A DNA stretch of 64,000 nucleotides from an uncultured Ruminococcus sp. GTDB lineage: Bacteria; Bacillota; Clostridia; Oscillospirales; Acutalibacteraceae. Below the pieces are notes generated by a model that was not told the DNA's origin, did no database searches, and saw only the letters and a program-made list of their open reading frames with translations. This document shows, in pieces, positions 16,147-24,075 of this stretch. Where the stretch lies: contig CACYTI010000012.1 in NCBI GenBank assembly GCA_902777275.1, forward strand, positions 1 to 64,000. The letters run 5' to 3'. Position numbers and translations under genes: made by a program. Each line of letters opens with the position of its first letter. Position 1 is the stretch's first letter.

Positions 16147-16228
16147 TATGTATGATCTCATCTGTAACCGGTATATCAACGCCGTAACTATTTTGTAATA
16201 AATTTCAGCATTTTCGGCTGAAAACACC

Positions 16229-16300
16229 TGTTTTTAACATGATTAACAATCTTTAACAAAAGAATTGTGATTTTTAACACAATCAACAAGCTTTAACAAA
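16229..16300. repeat. Two 32-bp direct repeats, 40-bp period, upstream of the XRE gene
   Basis: The block TTTTTAACA-N4-TAACAA-N-CTTTAACAAA occurs at about 16230-16260 and again at about 16270-16300 with minor changes. TAACA-type cores recur five times. The repeats lie about 150 bp before the XRE promoter in an otherwise empty AT-rich gap (16000-16573) and may be a multi-site operator. Confidence 0.6.
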
Positions 16301-16437
16301 CACAAAATTATTGTTAATAATTAATAATAAACATCAAATAAAGTGATTAAAAAATGCATATACTCTACAATAAAAGTCAAAGTTGTAACCAAATGCTTCA
16401 AAAAATTTCATTTTTTTAAATTTATTTACAAAAAGGC

Positions 16438-16466
16438 TTGCTTTTTTTCTTATATAGTATTATAAT
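16438..16466 (+). promoter_or_regulatory. Promoter of the XRE regulator gene
   Basis: TTGCTT, 17 bp, TATAAT. The leader of about 100 nt contains three copies of AGAATTTTTTT in tandem (about 16498-16540), 13 bp apart. Confidence 0.7.
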
Positions 16467-16573
16467 AACACCATAATGTTCTTTAAGAATATTTATAAAG
16501 AATTTTTTTGGAGAATTTTTTTATAGAATTTTTTTACGGAATTCTAAAAAAGAAGATATGGAGAGAGTAAAAA

Positions 16574-16822
16574 ATGAGATTACGCAAGCAGGAACTGGGA
16601 GACAGAAATCTGGTAGGCAACCGTGTAGAGCTTGTCAGAAAGCAAAAGGGCATGAAACAAAAGGAGCTTTTGGCACAGCTTCAGGTTAACGGGGTTGACA
16701 TGAACGCGTCCGGTCTTTCCAAGCTGGAGGGACAGATACGCTTTGTCACCGACGTTGAGCTGGTTGCTCTCGCCGATATTCTTGAGGTATCGGTTGACTA
16801 CTTACTCGGCAGAGAAAAATAA
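16574..16822 (+). CDS. Small XRE/Cro-type helix-turn-helix regulator
   Basis: An 82-residue DNA-binding protein formed only by an HTH domain: VGNRVELVRKQKGMKQKELLAQLQ, the recognition part SGLSKLEGQIRFVTD and the usual ending LADILEVSVDYLLGRE. Such proteins often control their own promoter. GGAGAGAG precedes the ATG at good spacing. No prophage genes are nearby, so it is probably a chromosomal regulator. The direct repeats upstream are the obvious candidate target. Confidence 0.88.
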   Translation: MRLRKQELGDRNLVGNRVELVRKQKGMKQKELLAQLQVNGVDMNASGLSKLEGQIRFVTDVELVALADILEVSVDYLLGREK

Positions 16823-16851
16823 CCCGCTCCGGACCTATACTTACAAATCAC

Positions 16852-16890
16852 GATCCGTTGAAAGCAGCCTTTGTTTTCAGCGGATTTTTT
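16852..16890 (+). terminator. Terminator after the XRE gene
   Basis: ATCCGTTGAAA pairs with TTTCAGCGGAT and is followed by TTTTTT. Confidence 0.8.
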
Positions 16891-17098
16891 GCGTTTTCAT
16901 TTGTGCCGTGGTGCTGCCCTGATCGGCTTCAAGAGCAAGAATCGCAAAAGCGGTCTGTAAAAAATACCCGAAAATACAAGAAAAGCCCTGTCCGAAGACA
17001 AGGCTTATGCACTCTCACACCTATTATTATATCACATATCATTTCAAGATGCAATAGTTTTTTTGAAAATAAATTTATAAATATTTTTATAAAAAGTG

Positions 17099-17126
17099 TT
17101 GACAATGTGATTATTTATGGTATAAT
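17099..17126 (+). promoter_or_regulatory. Strong promoter of the unexplained 17.1-17.8 kb unit
   Basis: Perfect -35 TTGACA (17099-17104) and -10 TATAAT (17121-17126) with a 16-bp spacer, among the best promoter matches in the window. Confidence 0.8.
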
Positions 17127-17158
17127 ATAGACAAGATAAAAACAAGGAGGTCTTTAAT

Positions 17159-17266
17159 ATGAAAGTTAAGATTTTCCATATCAGACACATCAAAGATTTT
17201 ATCCGGAGCTTGCCACCCAATGTGGAATCCCAAAGCTTTTTGGCGAAGGGAAACGGATCTTATTAA
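17159..17266 (+). CDS. Possible 35-residue small protein
   Basis: The ATG at 17159 lies 8 bases behind a perfect AAGGAGG and 33 bases after the -10. The reading frame opens MKVKIFHIRHIKDF and ends FLAKGNGSY with TAA. It is basic, has no signal peptide and no cysteine, and matches no family I know. It may be a real small protein, a leader peptide, or a chance ORF in a structured RNA; the ribosome binding site is the main argument for translation. Confidence 0.45.
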   Translation: MKVKIFHIRHIKDFIRSLPPNVESQSFLAKGNGSY

Positions 17267-17290
17267 GACGGATAAGCTAATCATTTCCAA

Positions 17291-17712
17291 AGTTATTAAA
17301 CAGATTTTTTGACGGATTAAGACTTTTATCTGCAGCGGCGGAATCAGGACACGTAAACCACTTTCATTTTTGATATATTGGTTCCAATGCCTTAGTAAGA
17401 AATGTGCCGGTTAGCTGAAAAGTATTTGGGAGCTTCCGAACTTCTTACAATTTAATATTTTTACTCTTAAACTTTCTTTTCTTCAAATTTTCCTTTTTGC
17501 TTCTATGAGCCTTTGCAGTAAGTATATAAGCTTTTTGAATTATGTTAGGAGAATCGGTCCCATGAGAAGTTAACGCTTTTACCGAACTATTCTACGAAAC
17601 CGGAGAAGGTCCAATGTAATACTTAATTGATAAAACGGTTATCCTGAGTAAAGCGAGGAACAAGCCCATGTACAAGGTAAGAACGCTTTGAGGACGCTTT
17701 AGTTATTAAACA
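17291..17712. repeat. 12-bp direct repeats flanking most of the candidate RNA
   Basis: AGTTATTAAACA occurs exactly at 17291-17302 and 17701-17712. With an AT-rich 12-mer, chance is possible, but the pair brackets the gene-free part and could be an insertion footprint. Confidence 0.4.
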
Positions 17713-17756
17713 TTTGGAGCAAGTCCCGAGAACGGTTTAAATTGAAAGTTGATCCA

Positions 17757-17795
17757 AACGCCGAGATGATGCGCACATCTCGGCGTTTGTTTCGC
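17757..17795 (+). terminator. Strong terminator of the 17.1-17.8 kb unit
   Basis: AACGCCGAGATG pairs perfectly with CATCTCGGCGTT around a 7-nt loop, followed by TGTTT. Confidence 0.85.
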
Positions 17796-17905
17796 GTTTG
17801 GGTTCCGGCGGACGCAACTATCCCGAAATGAATTTTGAGCACTGAAGCTTGGGCGCGTAAAATGCACCGTCTGATTTTTGTGCGGTGTCAACCGGGTTTT
17901 TCTCA

Positions 17906-17936
17906 AAAAGTCCCCTCTCACGGTTGGTGAGAGGGG
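17906..17936 (-). terminator. Terminator of the phosphohexomutase gene
   Basis: CCCCTCTCAC pairs with GTGAGAGGGG; on the minus strand it is followed by CTTTTTGAG. Confidence 0.85.
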
Positions 17937-17970
17937 AACGTTTATAATATGTTTAAATTTTAAATTCGGC

Positions 17971-19689
17971 TTACAGTCCCAAAACATCCTTGGCTGAGCT
18001 TACGAGATTCTCGCAGATTTGAAGCGCGTCGTCTTTGTCCTTTCCGACGGTGGTGATGTAGAGCTTGATTTTCGGCTCGGTTCCGCTGGGACGGAAAATA
18101 ACCGCGTTGTCGCCTTCAAGGTTAACGGCGATAACATTCGAGGTCGGGAGAGTCAGAGCGGTCTCTTCGCCTGTCAGCAAATCGGTTTCTTTTTTCAGCA
18201 GATAGTCGCTCACCTTTACAGCCTTGTAGCCCGCGATTGAGTCGGGAACGTTCTCTCTTACACGTGTCATCATGTCAGCCATTTTTTGCATTCCCGCAGC
18301 GCCTTCAAATTCAAAGGCGAAGGTGCGGTTGAGGTAATAGCCGAATTCCTCGTACAATCCGTCGATAACCTGAGCGAGAGACTTGCCCTGCTTTCTGTAA
18401 TAAGCCGCCATTTCAGCAACTAACATGGAAGCAACGACCGCGTCCTTATCTCTTACATAGGTGCCGGCGAGATAGCCGTAGCTTTCCTCAAAGCCAAACA
18501 GATAGCGGTCCTCCTCGCCCTTCTGCTCCAGACCGAGAATGACCTCGCCGATGTATTTGAAGCCGGTAAGAACGTTTTTCAGCTCGCAGCCGTACTTATC
18601 ACAAAGCTTGTTGATGAGCGGAGTTGTAACGATAGTCTTTACAACAACGGGCTTTTCGGGGAGAGTTCCCGCTTCCTTTTTGCAGGAAAGAATGTAGTTT
18701 GTAAGCATTACGCCGTCCTCGTTGCCCGTGATCAGACGGAAGCTGCCGTCGTAATCGCGAACCGCGATACCTACTCTGTCAGCGTCGGGGTCGGTGGCGA
18801 GAAGCAGGTCGGGCTGCTCCGTTTCGCAAAGCTCAAGCCCCTTTTGGAGAGCCTCATGGATCTCGGGGTTGGGATAGGGACAGGTGGTGAAGTTGCCGTC
18901 GGGCATTTCCTGCTCCTTGACTACTATGACTTCTTCAACGCCGATATTTTTCAGAACTCTTCTTACAAGCTTGTTGCCCGTTCCGTTGAGAGGAGTGTAA
19001 ACGACCTTCAGACCGGCTCCCTTGCAGATTCCGGGATTGACTTGCTGCTCCATAACCTTTTCGAGGTAGCTGTCGTAAACGCTGTCGTCAACATACTCGA
19101 TCATGCCGGACTTTACAGCCTCGTCAAAATCAGCGGTTTTTACGTCGGCGAACATATCGAGCTTCTGGATCTCGTCGTAAACAGCCGCCGCCGCGTTGTC
19201 GGTCATCTGGCAGCCGTCCTCGCCGTAAGCCTTGTAGCCGTTGTACTTGGCGGGGTTGTGGCTCGCTGTTACCATGATTCCCGCGCGGCAATTGAAATAG
19301 CGCACGAGGTATGAAAGCACGGGCGTGGGCTGGAGCTCGCTTGTGATGTAAACCTTGATTCCGCTTGCCGCTAACACTCTTGCAGCCTCGATCATAAACA
19401 GGTCGGCTTTTATGCGGCTGTCATGCGAGATAGCAACGGCGCCGCCGCCGTATTTTTTGAGAACGTAGTTCGCAAGACCCTGAGTAGCCTGACGAACAAC
19501 GTAGATGTTCATACGGTTGGTGCCCGCTCCGATCACGCCTCTCAAACCCGCTGTTCCGAATTTGAGCGCGGTGTAAAAGCGGTCGTAGATCTCGGTGTCG
19601 TTATCCTTAATGCTTTCAAGCTCGGCAATAAGATCGCTGTCTTCCTTCGCGTTTTCACACCAGATTTCATAGAGCTTTTGATAATCCAT
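17971..19689 (-). CDS. Phosphoglucomutase/phosphomannomutase (alpha-D-phosphohexomutase)
   Basis: Interconverts hexose 1- and 6-phosphates, linking glycogen, nucleotide-sugar and starch-derived glucose 1-phosphate to glycolysis. The 572-residue length fits the PGM2/PgcA-type branch. The phosphoserine loop is TASHNPAKYNGYK, the metal loop is DPDADRVGIAVR and the sugar-binding loop is GFEESYGYLAGTYVRDKDA; RPSGTEPKIKLYI binds phosphate. The ATG at 19689 follows GGAGGG; a longer upstream frame adds no conserved residues. It is monocistronic and divergent from tyrS. Confidence 0.93.
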   Translation of the reverse strand: MDYQKLYEIWCENAKEDSDLIAELESIKDNDTEIYDRFYTALKFGTAGLRGVIGAGTNRMNIYVVRQATQGLANYVLKKYGGGAVAISHDSRIKADLFMIEAARVLAASGIKVYITSELQPTPVLSYLVRYFNCRAGIMVTASHNPAKYNGYKAYGEDGCQMTDNAAAAVYDEIQKLDMFADVKTADFDEAVKSGMIEYVDDSVYDSYLEKVMEQQVNPGICKGAGLKVVYTPLNGTGNKLVRRVLKNIGVEEVIVVKEQEMPDGNFTTCPYPNPEIHEALQKGLELCETEQPDLLLATDPDADRVGIAVRDYDGSFRLITGNEDGVMLTNYILSCKKEAGTLPEKPVVVKTIVTTPLINKLCDKYGCELKNVLTGFKYIGEVILGLEQKGEEDRYLFGFEESYGYLAGTYVRDKDAVVASMLVAEMAAYYRKQGKSLAQVIDGLYEEFGYYLNRTFAFEFEGAAGMQKMADMMTRVRENVPDSIAGYKAVKVSDYLLKKETDLLTGEETALTLPTSNVIAVNLEGDNAVIFRPSGTEPKIKLYITTVGKDKDDALQICENLVSSAKDVLGL

Positions 19690-20056
19690 AAATATCCCTC
19701 CGTAGCAAAAATTAGTTTTTTGTATTGCGCGTATGTCCGTTTTCAACAAAAATTACGGATACACCATTACGAATTTAATATAACATAAAACGGTAAAAAA
19801 AACAAGTGATTTCTGCTTATATCTTTTACCGTTTTGAAAATTTGTATTTAATTTATATTTATTGTTTATTATTTTTGAGTCTGAGATGAATAAGCATACA
19901 CAGCGCCGATAAAAGTTTTTGTTTTAGTTGGATAAAATTTTACTTGCTAAATGTCATTGTTTGTAAAAAAAGCTTGACCTTTGCACAAAAAAAGTTTATA
20001 CTTGTATAGGTGTATTGATAGAATATACAGAATATTCATCGAAAGGATTCAGATTG
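19690..20056. other. Divergent intergenic region with a terminator-like hairpin
   Basis: Between the divergent phosphohexomutase and tyrS genes. A perfect 12-bp inverted repeat (AAAACGGTAAAA at 19787-19798 with TTTTACCGTTTT at 19824-19835) looks like a terminator although no gene ends here. No T-box sequence is visible before tyrS. The rest is AT-rich without a gene. Confidence 0.55.
19974..20002 (+). promoter_or_regulatory. Promoter of tyrS
   Basis: TTGACC, 17 bp, TATACT, 55 bp before the start codon. Confidence 0.65.
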
Positions 20057-21283
20057 ATGGGAGTTTATGAAGAGCTTGTCGCGAGAGGCTTGATCGCGCA
20101 GGTTACGGACGAAGAAGAAATCAGAGAGCTTGTAAACAGCGGAAAGGCTGTTTTCTACATAGGCTTTGACCCCACCGCGGACAGTCTGCACGTCGGACAC
20201 TTTATGGCTTTGTGCCTTATGAAGCGCCTGCAAATGGCGGGCAACAAGCCGATCGCGCTGCTCGGCGGCGGAACAGGCATGATAGGCGACCCCTCGGGCA
20301 GAACCGATATGCGTCAGATGCTCACAAGAGAAACGATTCAGCACAACGTTGACTGCTTCAAGGAGCAGATGAGCAAATTCATTGATTTTTCCGACGGCAA
20401 GGCGCTTATGGTTGACAATGCCGAGTGGCTGCTTGATCTCAATTATGTGGAGCTGCTCCGCGAGGTCGGACCGCATTTCAGCGTCAACAGAATGCTTGCT
20501 GCCGAGTGCTACAAGCAGAGAATGGAAAGAGGACTCAGCTTCCTTGAATTTAACTACATGATTATGCAGTCCTATGACTTTTACGCTCTTTTTCAGCGTT
20601 ACGGCTGCAATATGCAGTTCGGCGGCGACGACCAGTGGAGCAATATGCTCGGCGGCACCGAGCTTATCCGCCGCAAGTTAGGCAAGGACGCCTACGCCAT
20701 GACCATCAACCTGCTCTTGAATTCCGAGGGCAAGAAGATGGGCAAGACCCAGTCCGGCGCGGTTTGGCTTTCAGCCGAAAAAACCAGCCCTTATGATTTC
20801 TACCAGTACTGGAGAAACGTTGACGACGCCGATGTTGTCAAATGCCTTAAAATGCTCACCTTCCTTTCTCTCGACGAGATAGAGGAGCTTGCGAAGCTTG
20901 AGGGCAGCGAGATCAACAAGGCAAAGGAGATCCTCGCCTACGAGCTGACAAAGATGATCCACGGCAAGGAAGAGGCGGACAAGGCTCAGGAGGCGGCGCG
21001 CGCGTTGTTCGGCAGCAAGCAGAACACCGACAATATGCCCTCAACCGAGCTTACTGACGACGATTTCACCGACGGCGAAATCGGAGTGCTCGATTTGCTC
21101 TCAAAGTGCGGTCTTATTCCCTCAAAGAAAGAGGGCAGAAGGCTGATAGATCAGGGCGGAATCTCAATTGACGACAAAAAGGTTACCGAGGTGACCGCAA
21201 AGCTTGACAAGAGCGCGTTTGAAAAGGGCTACGCGGTGATCAAGAAGGGCAAGAAGGTCTTCCACAAGGCGATTTTCGGTTAA
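20057..21283 (+). CDS. tyrS: Tyrosyl-tRNA synthetase
   Basis: Charges tRNA-Tyr. The 408-residue class I enzyme has the tyrosine pocket GFDPTADSLHVGH (HIGH motif as HVGH), QFGGDDQWSN, the KMSKS-equivalent KKMGKTQSGAVW and a C-terminal S4 RNA-binding domain (LIPSKKEGRRLIDQGGISI). The ATG at 20057 is behind AAAGGA and matches the usual N-terminus; upstream in-frame residues are not conserved. Confidence 0.97.
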   Translation: MGVYEELVARGLIAQVTDEEEIRELVNSGKAVFYIGFDPTADSLHVGHFMALCLMKRLQMAGNKPIALLGGGTGMIGDPSGRTDMRQMLTRETIQHNVDCFKEQMSKFIDFSDGKALMVDNAEWLLDLNYVELLREVGPHFSVNRMLAAECYKQRMERGLSFLEFNYMIMQSYDFYALFQRYGCNMQFGGDDQWSNMLGGTELIRRKLGKDAYAMTINLLLNSEGKKMGKTQSGAVWLSAEKTSPYDFYQYWRNVDDADVVKCLKMLTFLSLDEIEELAKLEGSEINKAKEILAYELTKMIHGKEEADKAQEAARALFGSKQNTDNMPSTELTDDDFTDGEIGVLDLLSKCGLIPSKKEGRRLIDQGGISIDDKKVTEVTAKLDKSAFEKGYAVIKKGKKVFHKAIFG

Positions 21284-21342
21284 AGGGAAAAAGGCAGGAA
21301 ACTGCTTAAAATTTATATTATAAGAAAGAAGGAAACAAACAA

Positions 21343-21774
21343 ATGAAAAAATTTTTTAGTGAATTCAAGGAATTCATCAGCCGCGGCAATGTGCTCGATC
21401 TTGCGGTAGGCGTTATCATCGGCGCTGCTTTCGGCGCGATCGTTACCGCTCTCTGCGAGAAGATCATCACCCCGCTTATCGAGTTGATCATCGGCTCAAT
21501 TCTGGGCAAGAGCATCGACGAGATGACCAGCGTGCTCAACGTTGGCCCCATCGAATTCGGAGCTTTCCTCTCCGCTGTAATCAACTTCATCATCATGGCG
21601 TTCATCATCTTCCTGATCGTTAAGGGCTTCAACAAGATGGCCAACCTCAGAAAGAAAGAAGAGGCGGAAGAAGAGCCCACCACAAAGGTTTGCCCGTTCT
21701 GCTGCTCCGAAATCGACATCAAGGCTACAAAGTGCCCGCACTGCACAAGCGATCTTCCCGAAATGGTTGACTAA
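21343..21774 (+). CDS. mscL: Large-conductance mechanosensitive channel with C-terminal zinc ribbon
   Basis: Opens under membrane tension to release solutes in osmotic downshock. Residues 1-100 are a standard MscL: FISRGNVLDLAVGVIIGAAFGAIV for TM1, a short periplasmic loop and TM2 (FIIMAFIIFLIVKGFN). The tail adds two CPxC knuckles (CPFC and CPHC), a zinc-ribbon-like end instead of the plain helical bundle; similar tails occur in other Firmicute MscL proteins. AAGAAGGAAAC precedes the ATG. It is 59 bp after tyrS and ends in a terminator. Confidence 0.95.
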   Translation: MKKFFSEFKEFISRGNVLDLAVGVIIGAAFGAIVTALCEKIITPLIELIIGSILGKSIDEMTSVLNVGPIEFGAFLSAVINFIIMAFIIFLIVKGFNKMANLRKKEEAEEEPTTKVCPFCCSEIDIKATKCPHCTSDLPEMVD

Positions 21775-21800
21775 GCCCGGCGTGTGATATAATCAAATGG

Positions 21801-21832
21801 AAAAGGTGTGTCTTTTCGGCACACCTTTTAAT
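21801..21832 (+). terminator. Terminator after mscL
   Basis: AAAAGGTGTG pairs with CACACCTTTT around a 9-nt loop. Confidence 0.85.
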
Positions 21833-21866
21833 ATAAGAGATTTTCTAAAGAAAGGACAAAACTATT

Positions 21867-22109
21867 ATGTATGAAAACACACCGTCAAGCTTCGGTTGGT
21901 TTGGCAGGATCCTTCTGACCTGTATTCCTGTCGTCGGATTTATTTTACTCATTGTGTGGGCGTGCGGCGGAACCGAGTGCCCCGCCGTAAAAACATGGGC
22001 AAGGGCGCAGTTCCTTTTAATGCTGATTCCCATTGTAGTTATCACTGTTTTGTTTTTGGTAGGTGCGCTGAACTGGGATACAGTGAGAACCTCGTTAAAC
22101 ATCAGATAA
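21867..22109 (+). CDS. Small membrane protein, two TM segments
   Basis: An 80-residue protein with two hydrophobic helices (about residues 13-33 and 48-69) joined by a short loop with GGTECPAVKTWARAQF. It resembles small integral membrane proteins found near MscL or ABC genes in Firmicutes; no function can be given. AAAGAAAGGA precedes the ATG. A second overlapping frame of similar length lacks a good start site. Confidence 0.65.
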   Translation: MYENTPSSFGWFGRILLTCIPVVGFILLIVWACGGTECPAVKTWARAQFLLMLIPIVVITVLFLVGALNWDTVRTSLNIR

Positions 22110-22195
22110 GTCCGGTAATGCTTTGATTATTGACAATAATTTTACAATCATATTTAAATTCAAATGCTAAGCTATTTGAAAAGAAGGTTAATTTT

Positions 22196-22606
22196 ATGAA
22201 AAAAATAATATTGATAGCAGCTCTTGCCTTGATTCCCGTTTTGGCAGGATGCTCCTCTCAGCAAAGCTCCGCTTCCGCTTCCCCGGCGGACAATACCGAG
22301 GCTCAGACAACTGCCGCCGTTACTGAGGCTCCGACGGCTGTAGAAACGGTCTCTCCCTCCACCGAAGCGGCGAGCGCGGCTCAGGCGGATAACGGCAATA
22401 TTTCGTTGGAGGACGCTAAGTCGATCGCGCTTAAAGACGCGGGCTTTGACGCTTCTCAGGTTCAGTTCACAAGCACAGAGCTCGATAACGACGACGGGAT
22501 CGAGAAGTACGAAATTGATTTTATCAACGACGGCTATGAGTATGAATATGACATCAACGCCAAAACAGGTGAGATCATCGAAAAGAGCAAGGGCATCGAC
22601 GACTGA
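22196..22606 (+). CDS. PepSY-domain lipoprotein
   Basis: A 136-residue secreted lipoprotein. The signal peptide ends at the lipobox LAGC (C about residue 19), followed by a Ser/Thr/Ala/Glu-rich stalk. The C-terminal half is a PepSY domain: ISLEDAKSIALKDAG, then YEIDFINDGYEYEYDINAKTG. PepSY domains are linked to inhibition of peptidases or sensing outside the cell. The ATG at 22196 is behind AGAAGG; an upstream frame start would bury the signal peptide. A terminator-like imperfect hairpin lies at about 22643-22687. Confidence 0.85.
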   Translation: MKKIILIAALALIPVLAGCSSQQSSASASPADNTEAQTTAAVTEAPTAVETVSPSTEAASAAQADNGNISLEDAKSIALKDAGFDASQVQFTSTELDNDDGIEKYEIDFINDGYEYEYDINAKTGEIIEKSKGIDD

Positions 22607-22765
22607 TAGCACCGGGTAAAGATTGCCTGAAAGTATATGAGAAAATGTCCTGCGGAGGAGGAAAAATCTTTCGCGGGGCATTTTTGCGTGTTTTCCCGAT
22701 TTGGTTTTTTTTCGTAAAATTTTGCTGTTTTTGAAAATTTTTTAGTGAGCTTTTTCCGACATTTC

Positions 22766-22794
22766 TTGACAACTAAGCTGTAACAGATTATAAT
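22766..22794 (+). promoter_or_regulatory. Promoter of the zinc-ribbon/PASTA/SH3 gene
   Basis: Consensus TTGACA, 17 bp, TATAAT, 33 bp before the start codon. Confidence 0.8.
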
Positions 22795-22826
22795 TTTGAT
22801 AAATAACTAAGAAACGAGGAATGATT

Positions 22827-24065
22827 ATGCTTTGCAGGAACTGCGGAGAATTCTTTAATAAGAATATAAAGTTTTGCCCCGTGTGCGGTTCGCAGCTTAT
22901 GCCCGACGACGCGGATAGTAAGCAAGATCCGAATGTCACCCTTTCTGCCGAAAAGACTTACGAAGCGCCGCAGAGAGCTGTGCCGCCGCAGGCACCGTTA
23001 CAGGGCGCGCCCAAAGGCTTTGAAAACCGCAGCAGCGTTAACAAGGTTCCGCCTGCCGTGCCTTACAGAGGAGCGCCCGGGGCGTTTCCGCCGAATAACG
23101 GCTATCCGCCCTCAGGTCCGGGCAATATGCCGCCGTCCGGAGGAAAGGACAGTGTAAACAGAACTCTTATTATTCTTATTTGTGTTCTGGGAACGCTTAT
23201 AATTATCTGTACCGCTGTCTTTTTCTTTTTTTATTTTCAAAAGGACAACGACGGCGGATCGAAAGCCGATACCGCACCCGTTGAAACAACGCAGACTGTC
23301 AGCCCAACGGCGAATGACATTACCGAAGTCACTCAGCCGGCAACACAGCCCGACAACAAGGTGCGTGTGCCTGACGTCAAGGGTGAGAAATATGACTTGG
23401 CTATGGAGCACATTAATGCTGTGGGACTGACTCCCGAGCTTGTTTTGGTTGAGGACAGCACGGTTCAGGCTGACTATGTTATAAGCCAGTCGCCGGGTGC
23501 CGACGCCTACGCCGAAAAAGGAACGAAGGTAACAATCAATGTAGCCAAGGCTCCCACTCCGACACAGACAACTCAGAAGCCCACCGAGGCTCCCGCGCCC
23601 GTTGACGACGGAAACACATATTATGTTATCGCCAGTGAATACGTGACGCTGCGCGACGCCGCTACACGAACAGGCAGAGAGATCACCAAAATAAACAGGG
23701 GAGAGAAGGTTACTTATATTTCATCCGACGGAGAGTTTTCATATGTATCATATAACGGAACAAAAGGTTATATTCTTTCCGAATTCCTTTCAAAAAACAA
23801 GAATGAAATAAACGGCGGCTCGGGAAACGCCTCTTTGAAAGAGGGCGATTATCTGTACTGCCGCGCAAGCGATTTTGCCACGCTTCGCAGCAGCACGTCA
23901 ATGAGCTCTTCCGCTTTGGAAAAAATAAACCGAGACGAAAGAGTTTCATATCTCGGACGGAGCGGCGATTGGTATCATGTTTCGTACAACGGAAAAACAG
24001 GTTACGTATTGGTATCCTTTTTCAGTCCGCAGGCGGATGCTCCGCTGAATTACAATGATTATTAA
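22827..24065 (+). CDS. Membrane protein with zinc ribbon, PASTA and two SH3 domains
   Basis: A 412-residue, single-span protein of mixed parts. Residues 1-22 are a cytoplasmic zinc ribbon (CRNCGEFF, CPVCGSQL). A Pro-rich disordered stretch to about 110 follows, then one membrane helix (about 115-140) and a PASTA domain (VRVPDVKGEKYDLAMEHINA, about 185-250). Two bacterial SH3 domains (about 275-330 and 345-405) close the chain. PASTA and SH3b bind peptidoglycan or wall parts, so the protein may sense the wall and report inside through the ribbon. GAGGA at correct distance selects the second of two ATGs. The C39-like gene follows within 11 bp. Confidence 0.8.
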   Translation: MLCRNCGEFFNKNIKFCPVCGSQLMPDDADSKQDPNVTLSAEKTYEAPQRAVPPQAPLQGAPKGFENRSSVNKVPPAVPYRGAPGAFPPNNGYPPSGPGNMPPSGGKDSVNRTLIILICVLGTLIIICTAVFFFFYFQKDNDGGSKADTAPVETTQTVSPTANDITEVTQPATQPDNKVRVPDVKGEKYDLAMEHINAVGLTPELVLVEDSTVQADYVISQSPGADAYAEKGTKVTINVAKAPTPTQTTQKPTEAPAPVDDGNTYYVIASEYVTLRDAATRTGREITKINRGEKVTYISSDGEFSYVSYNGTKGYILSEFLSKNKNEINGGSGNASLKEGDYLYCRASDFATLRSSTSMSSSALEKINRDERVSYLGRSGDWYHVSYNGKTGYVLVSFFSPQADAPLNYNDY

Positions 24066-24075
24066 GAGGCTATTA

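Larger units (their letters stand above)
17133..17795 (+). ncRNA. Candidate long structured RNA or small-protein transcript
   Basis: From a consensus promoter to a strong terminator there are about 660 nt, and the only plausible coding sequence is a 35-codon ORF at its 5' end. The rest has no ORF worth naming on either strand but has several local helices: CCAC/GTGG near 17213, CTTAT/ATAAG near 17259, ATTGG/CCAAT near 17378, GTAAGAA/TTCTTAC (17395/17442), TCGGT/ACCGA (17554/17580) and AAGCG/CGCTT (17651/17684). The size is in the range of OLE, ROOL or GOLLD RNAs, but I cannot assign a class. It could also be the untranslated tail of a small-protein gene. Confidence 0.45.

Noticed and set aside
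17706..17987. 93-codon minus-strand frame over two terminators
   Set aside because: It crosses two strong hairpins, has no Shine-Dalgarno and no recognisable content.
19836..20056. T-box leader for tyrS
   Set aside because: No AGGGTGGnACCGCG-like antiterminator sequence and too little room between promoter and start codon.
21896..22126. Second frame overlapping the small membrane protein
   Set aside because: The frame at 21867 has a better ribosome site and two clean membrane helices; this one has neither.
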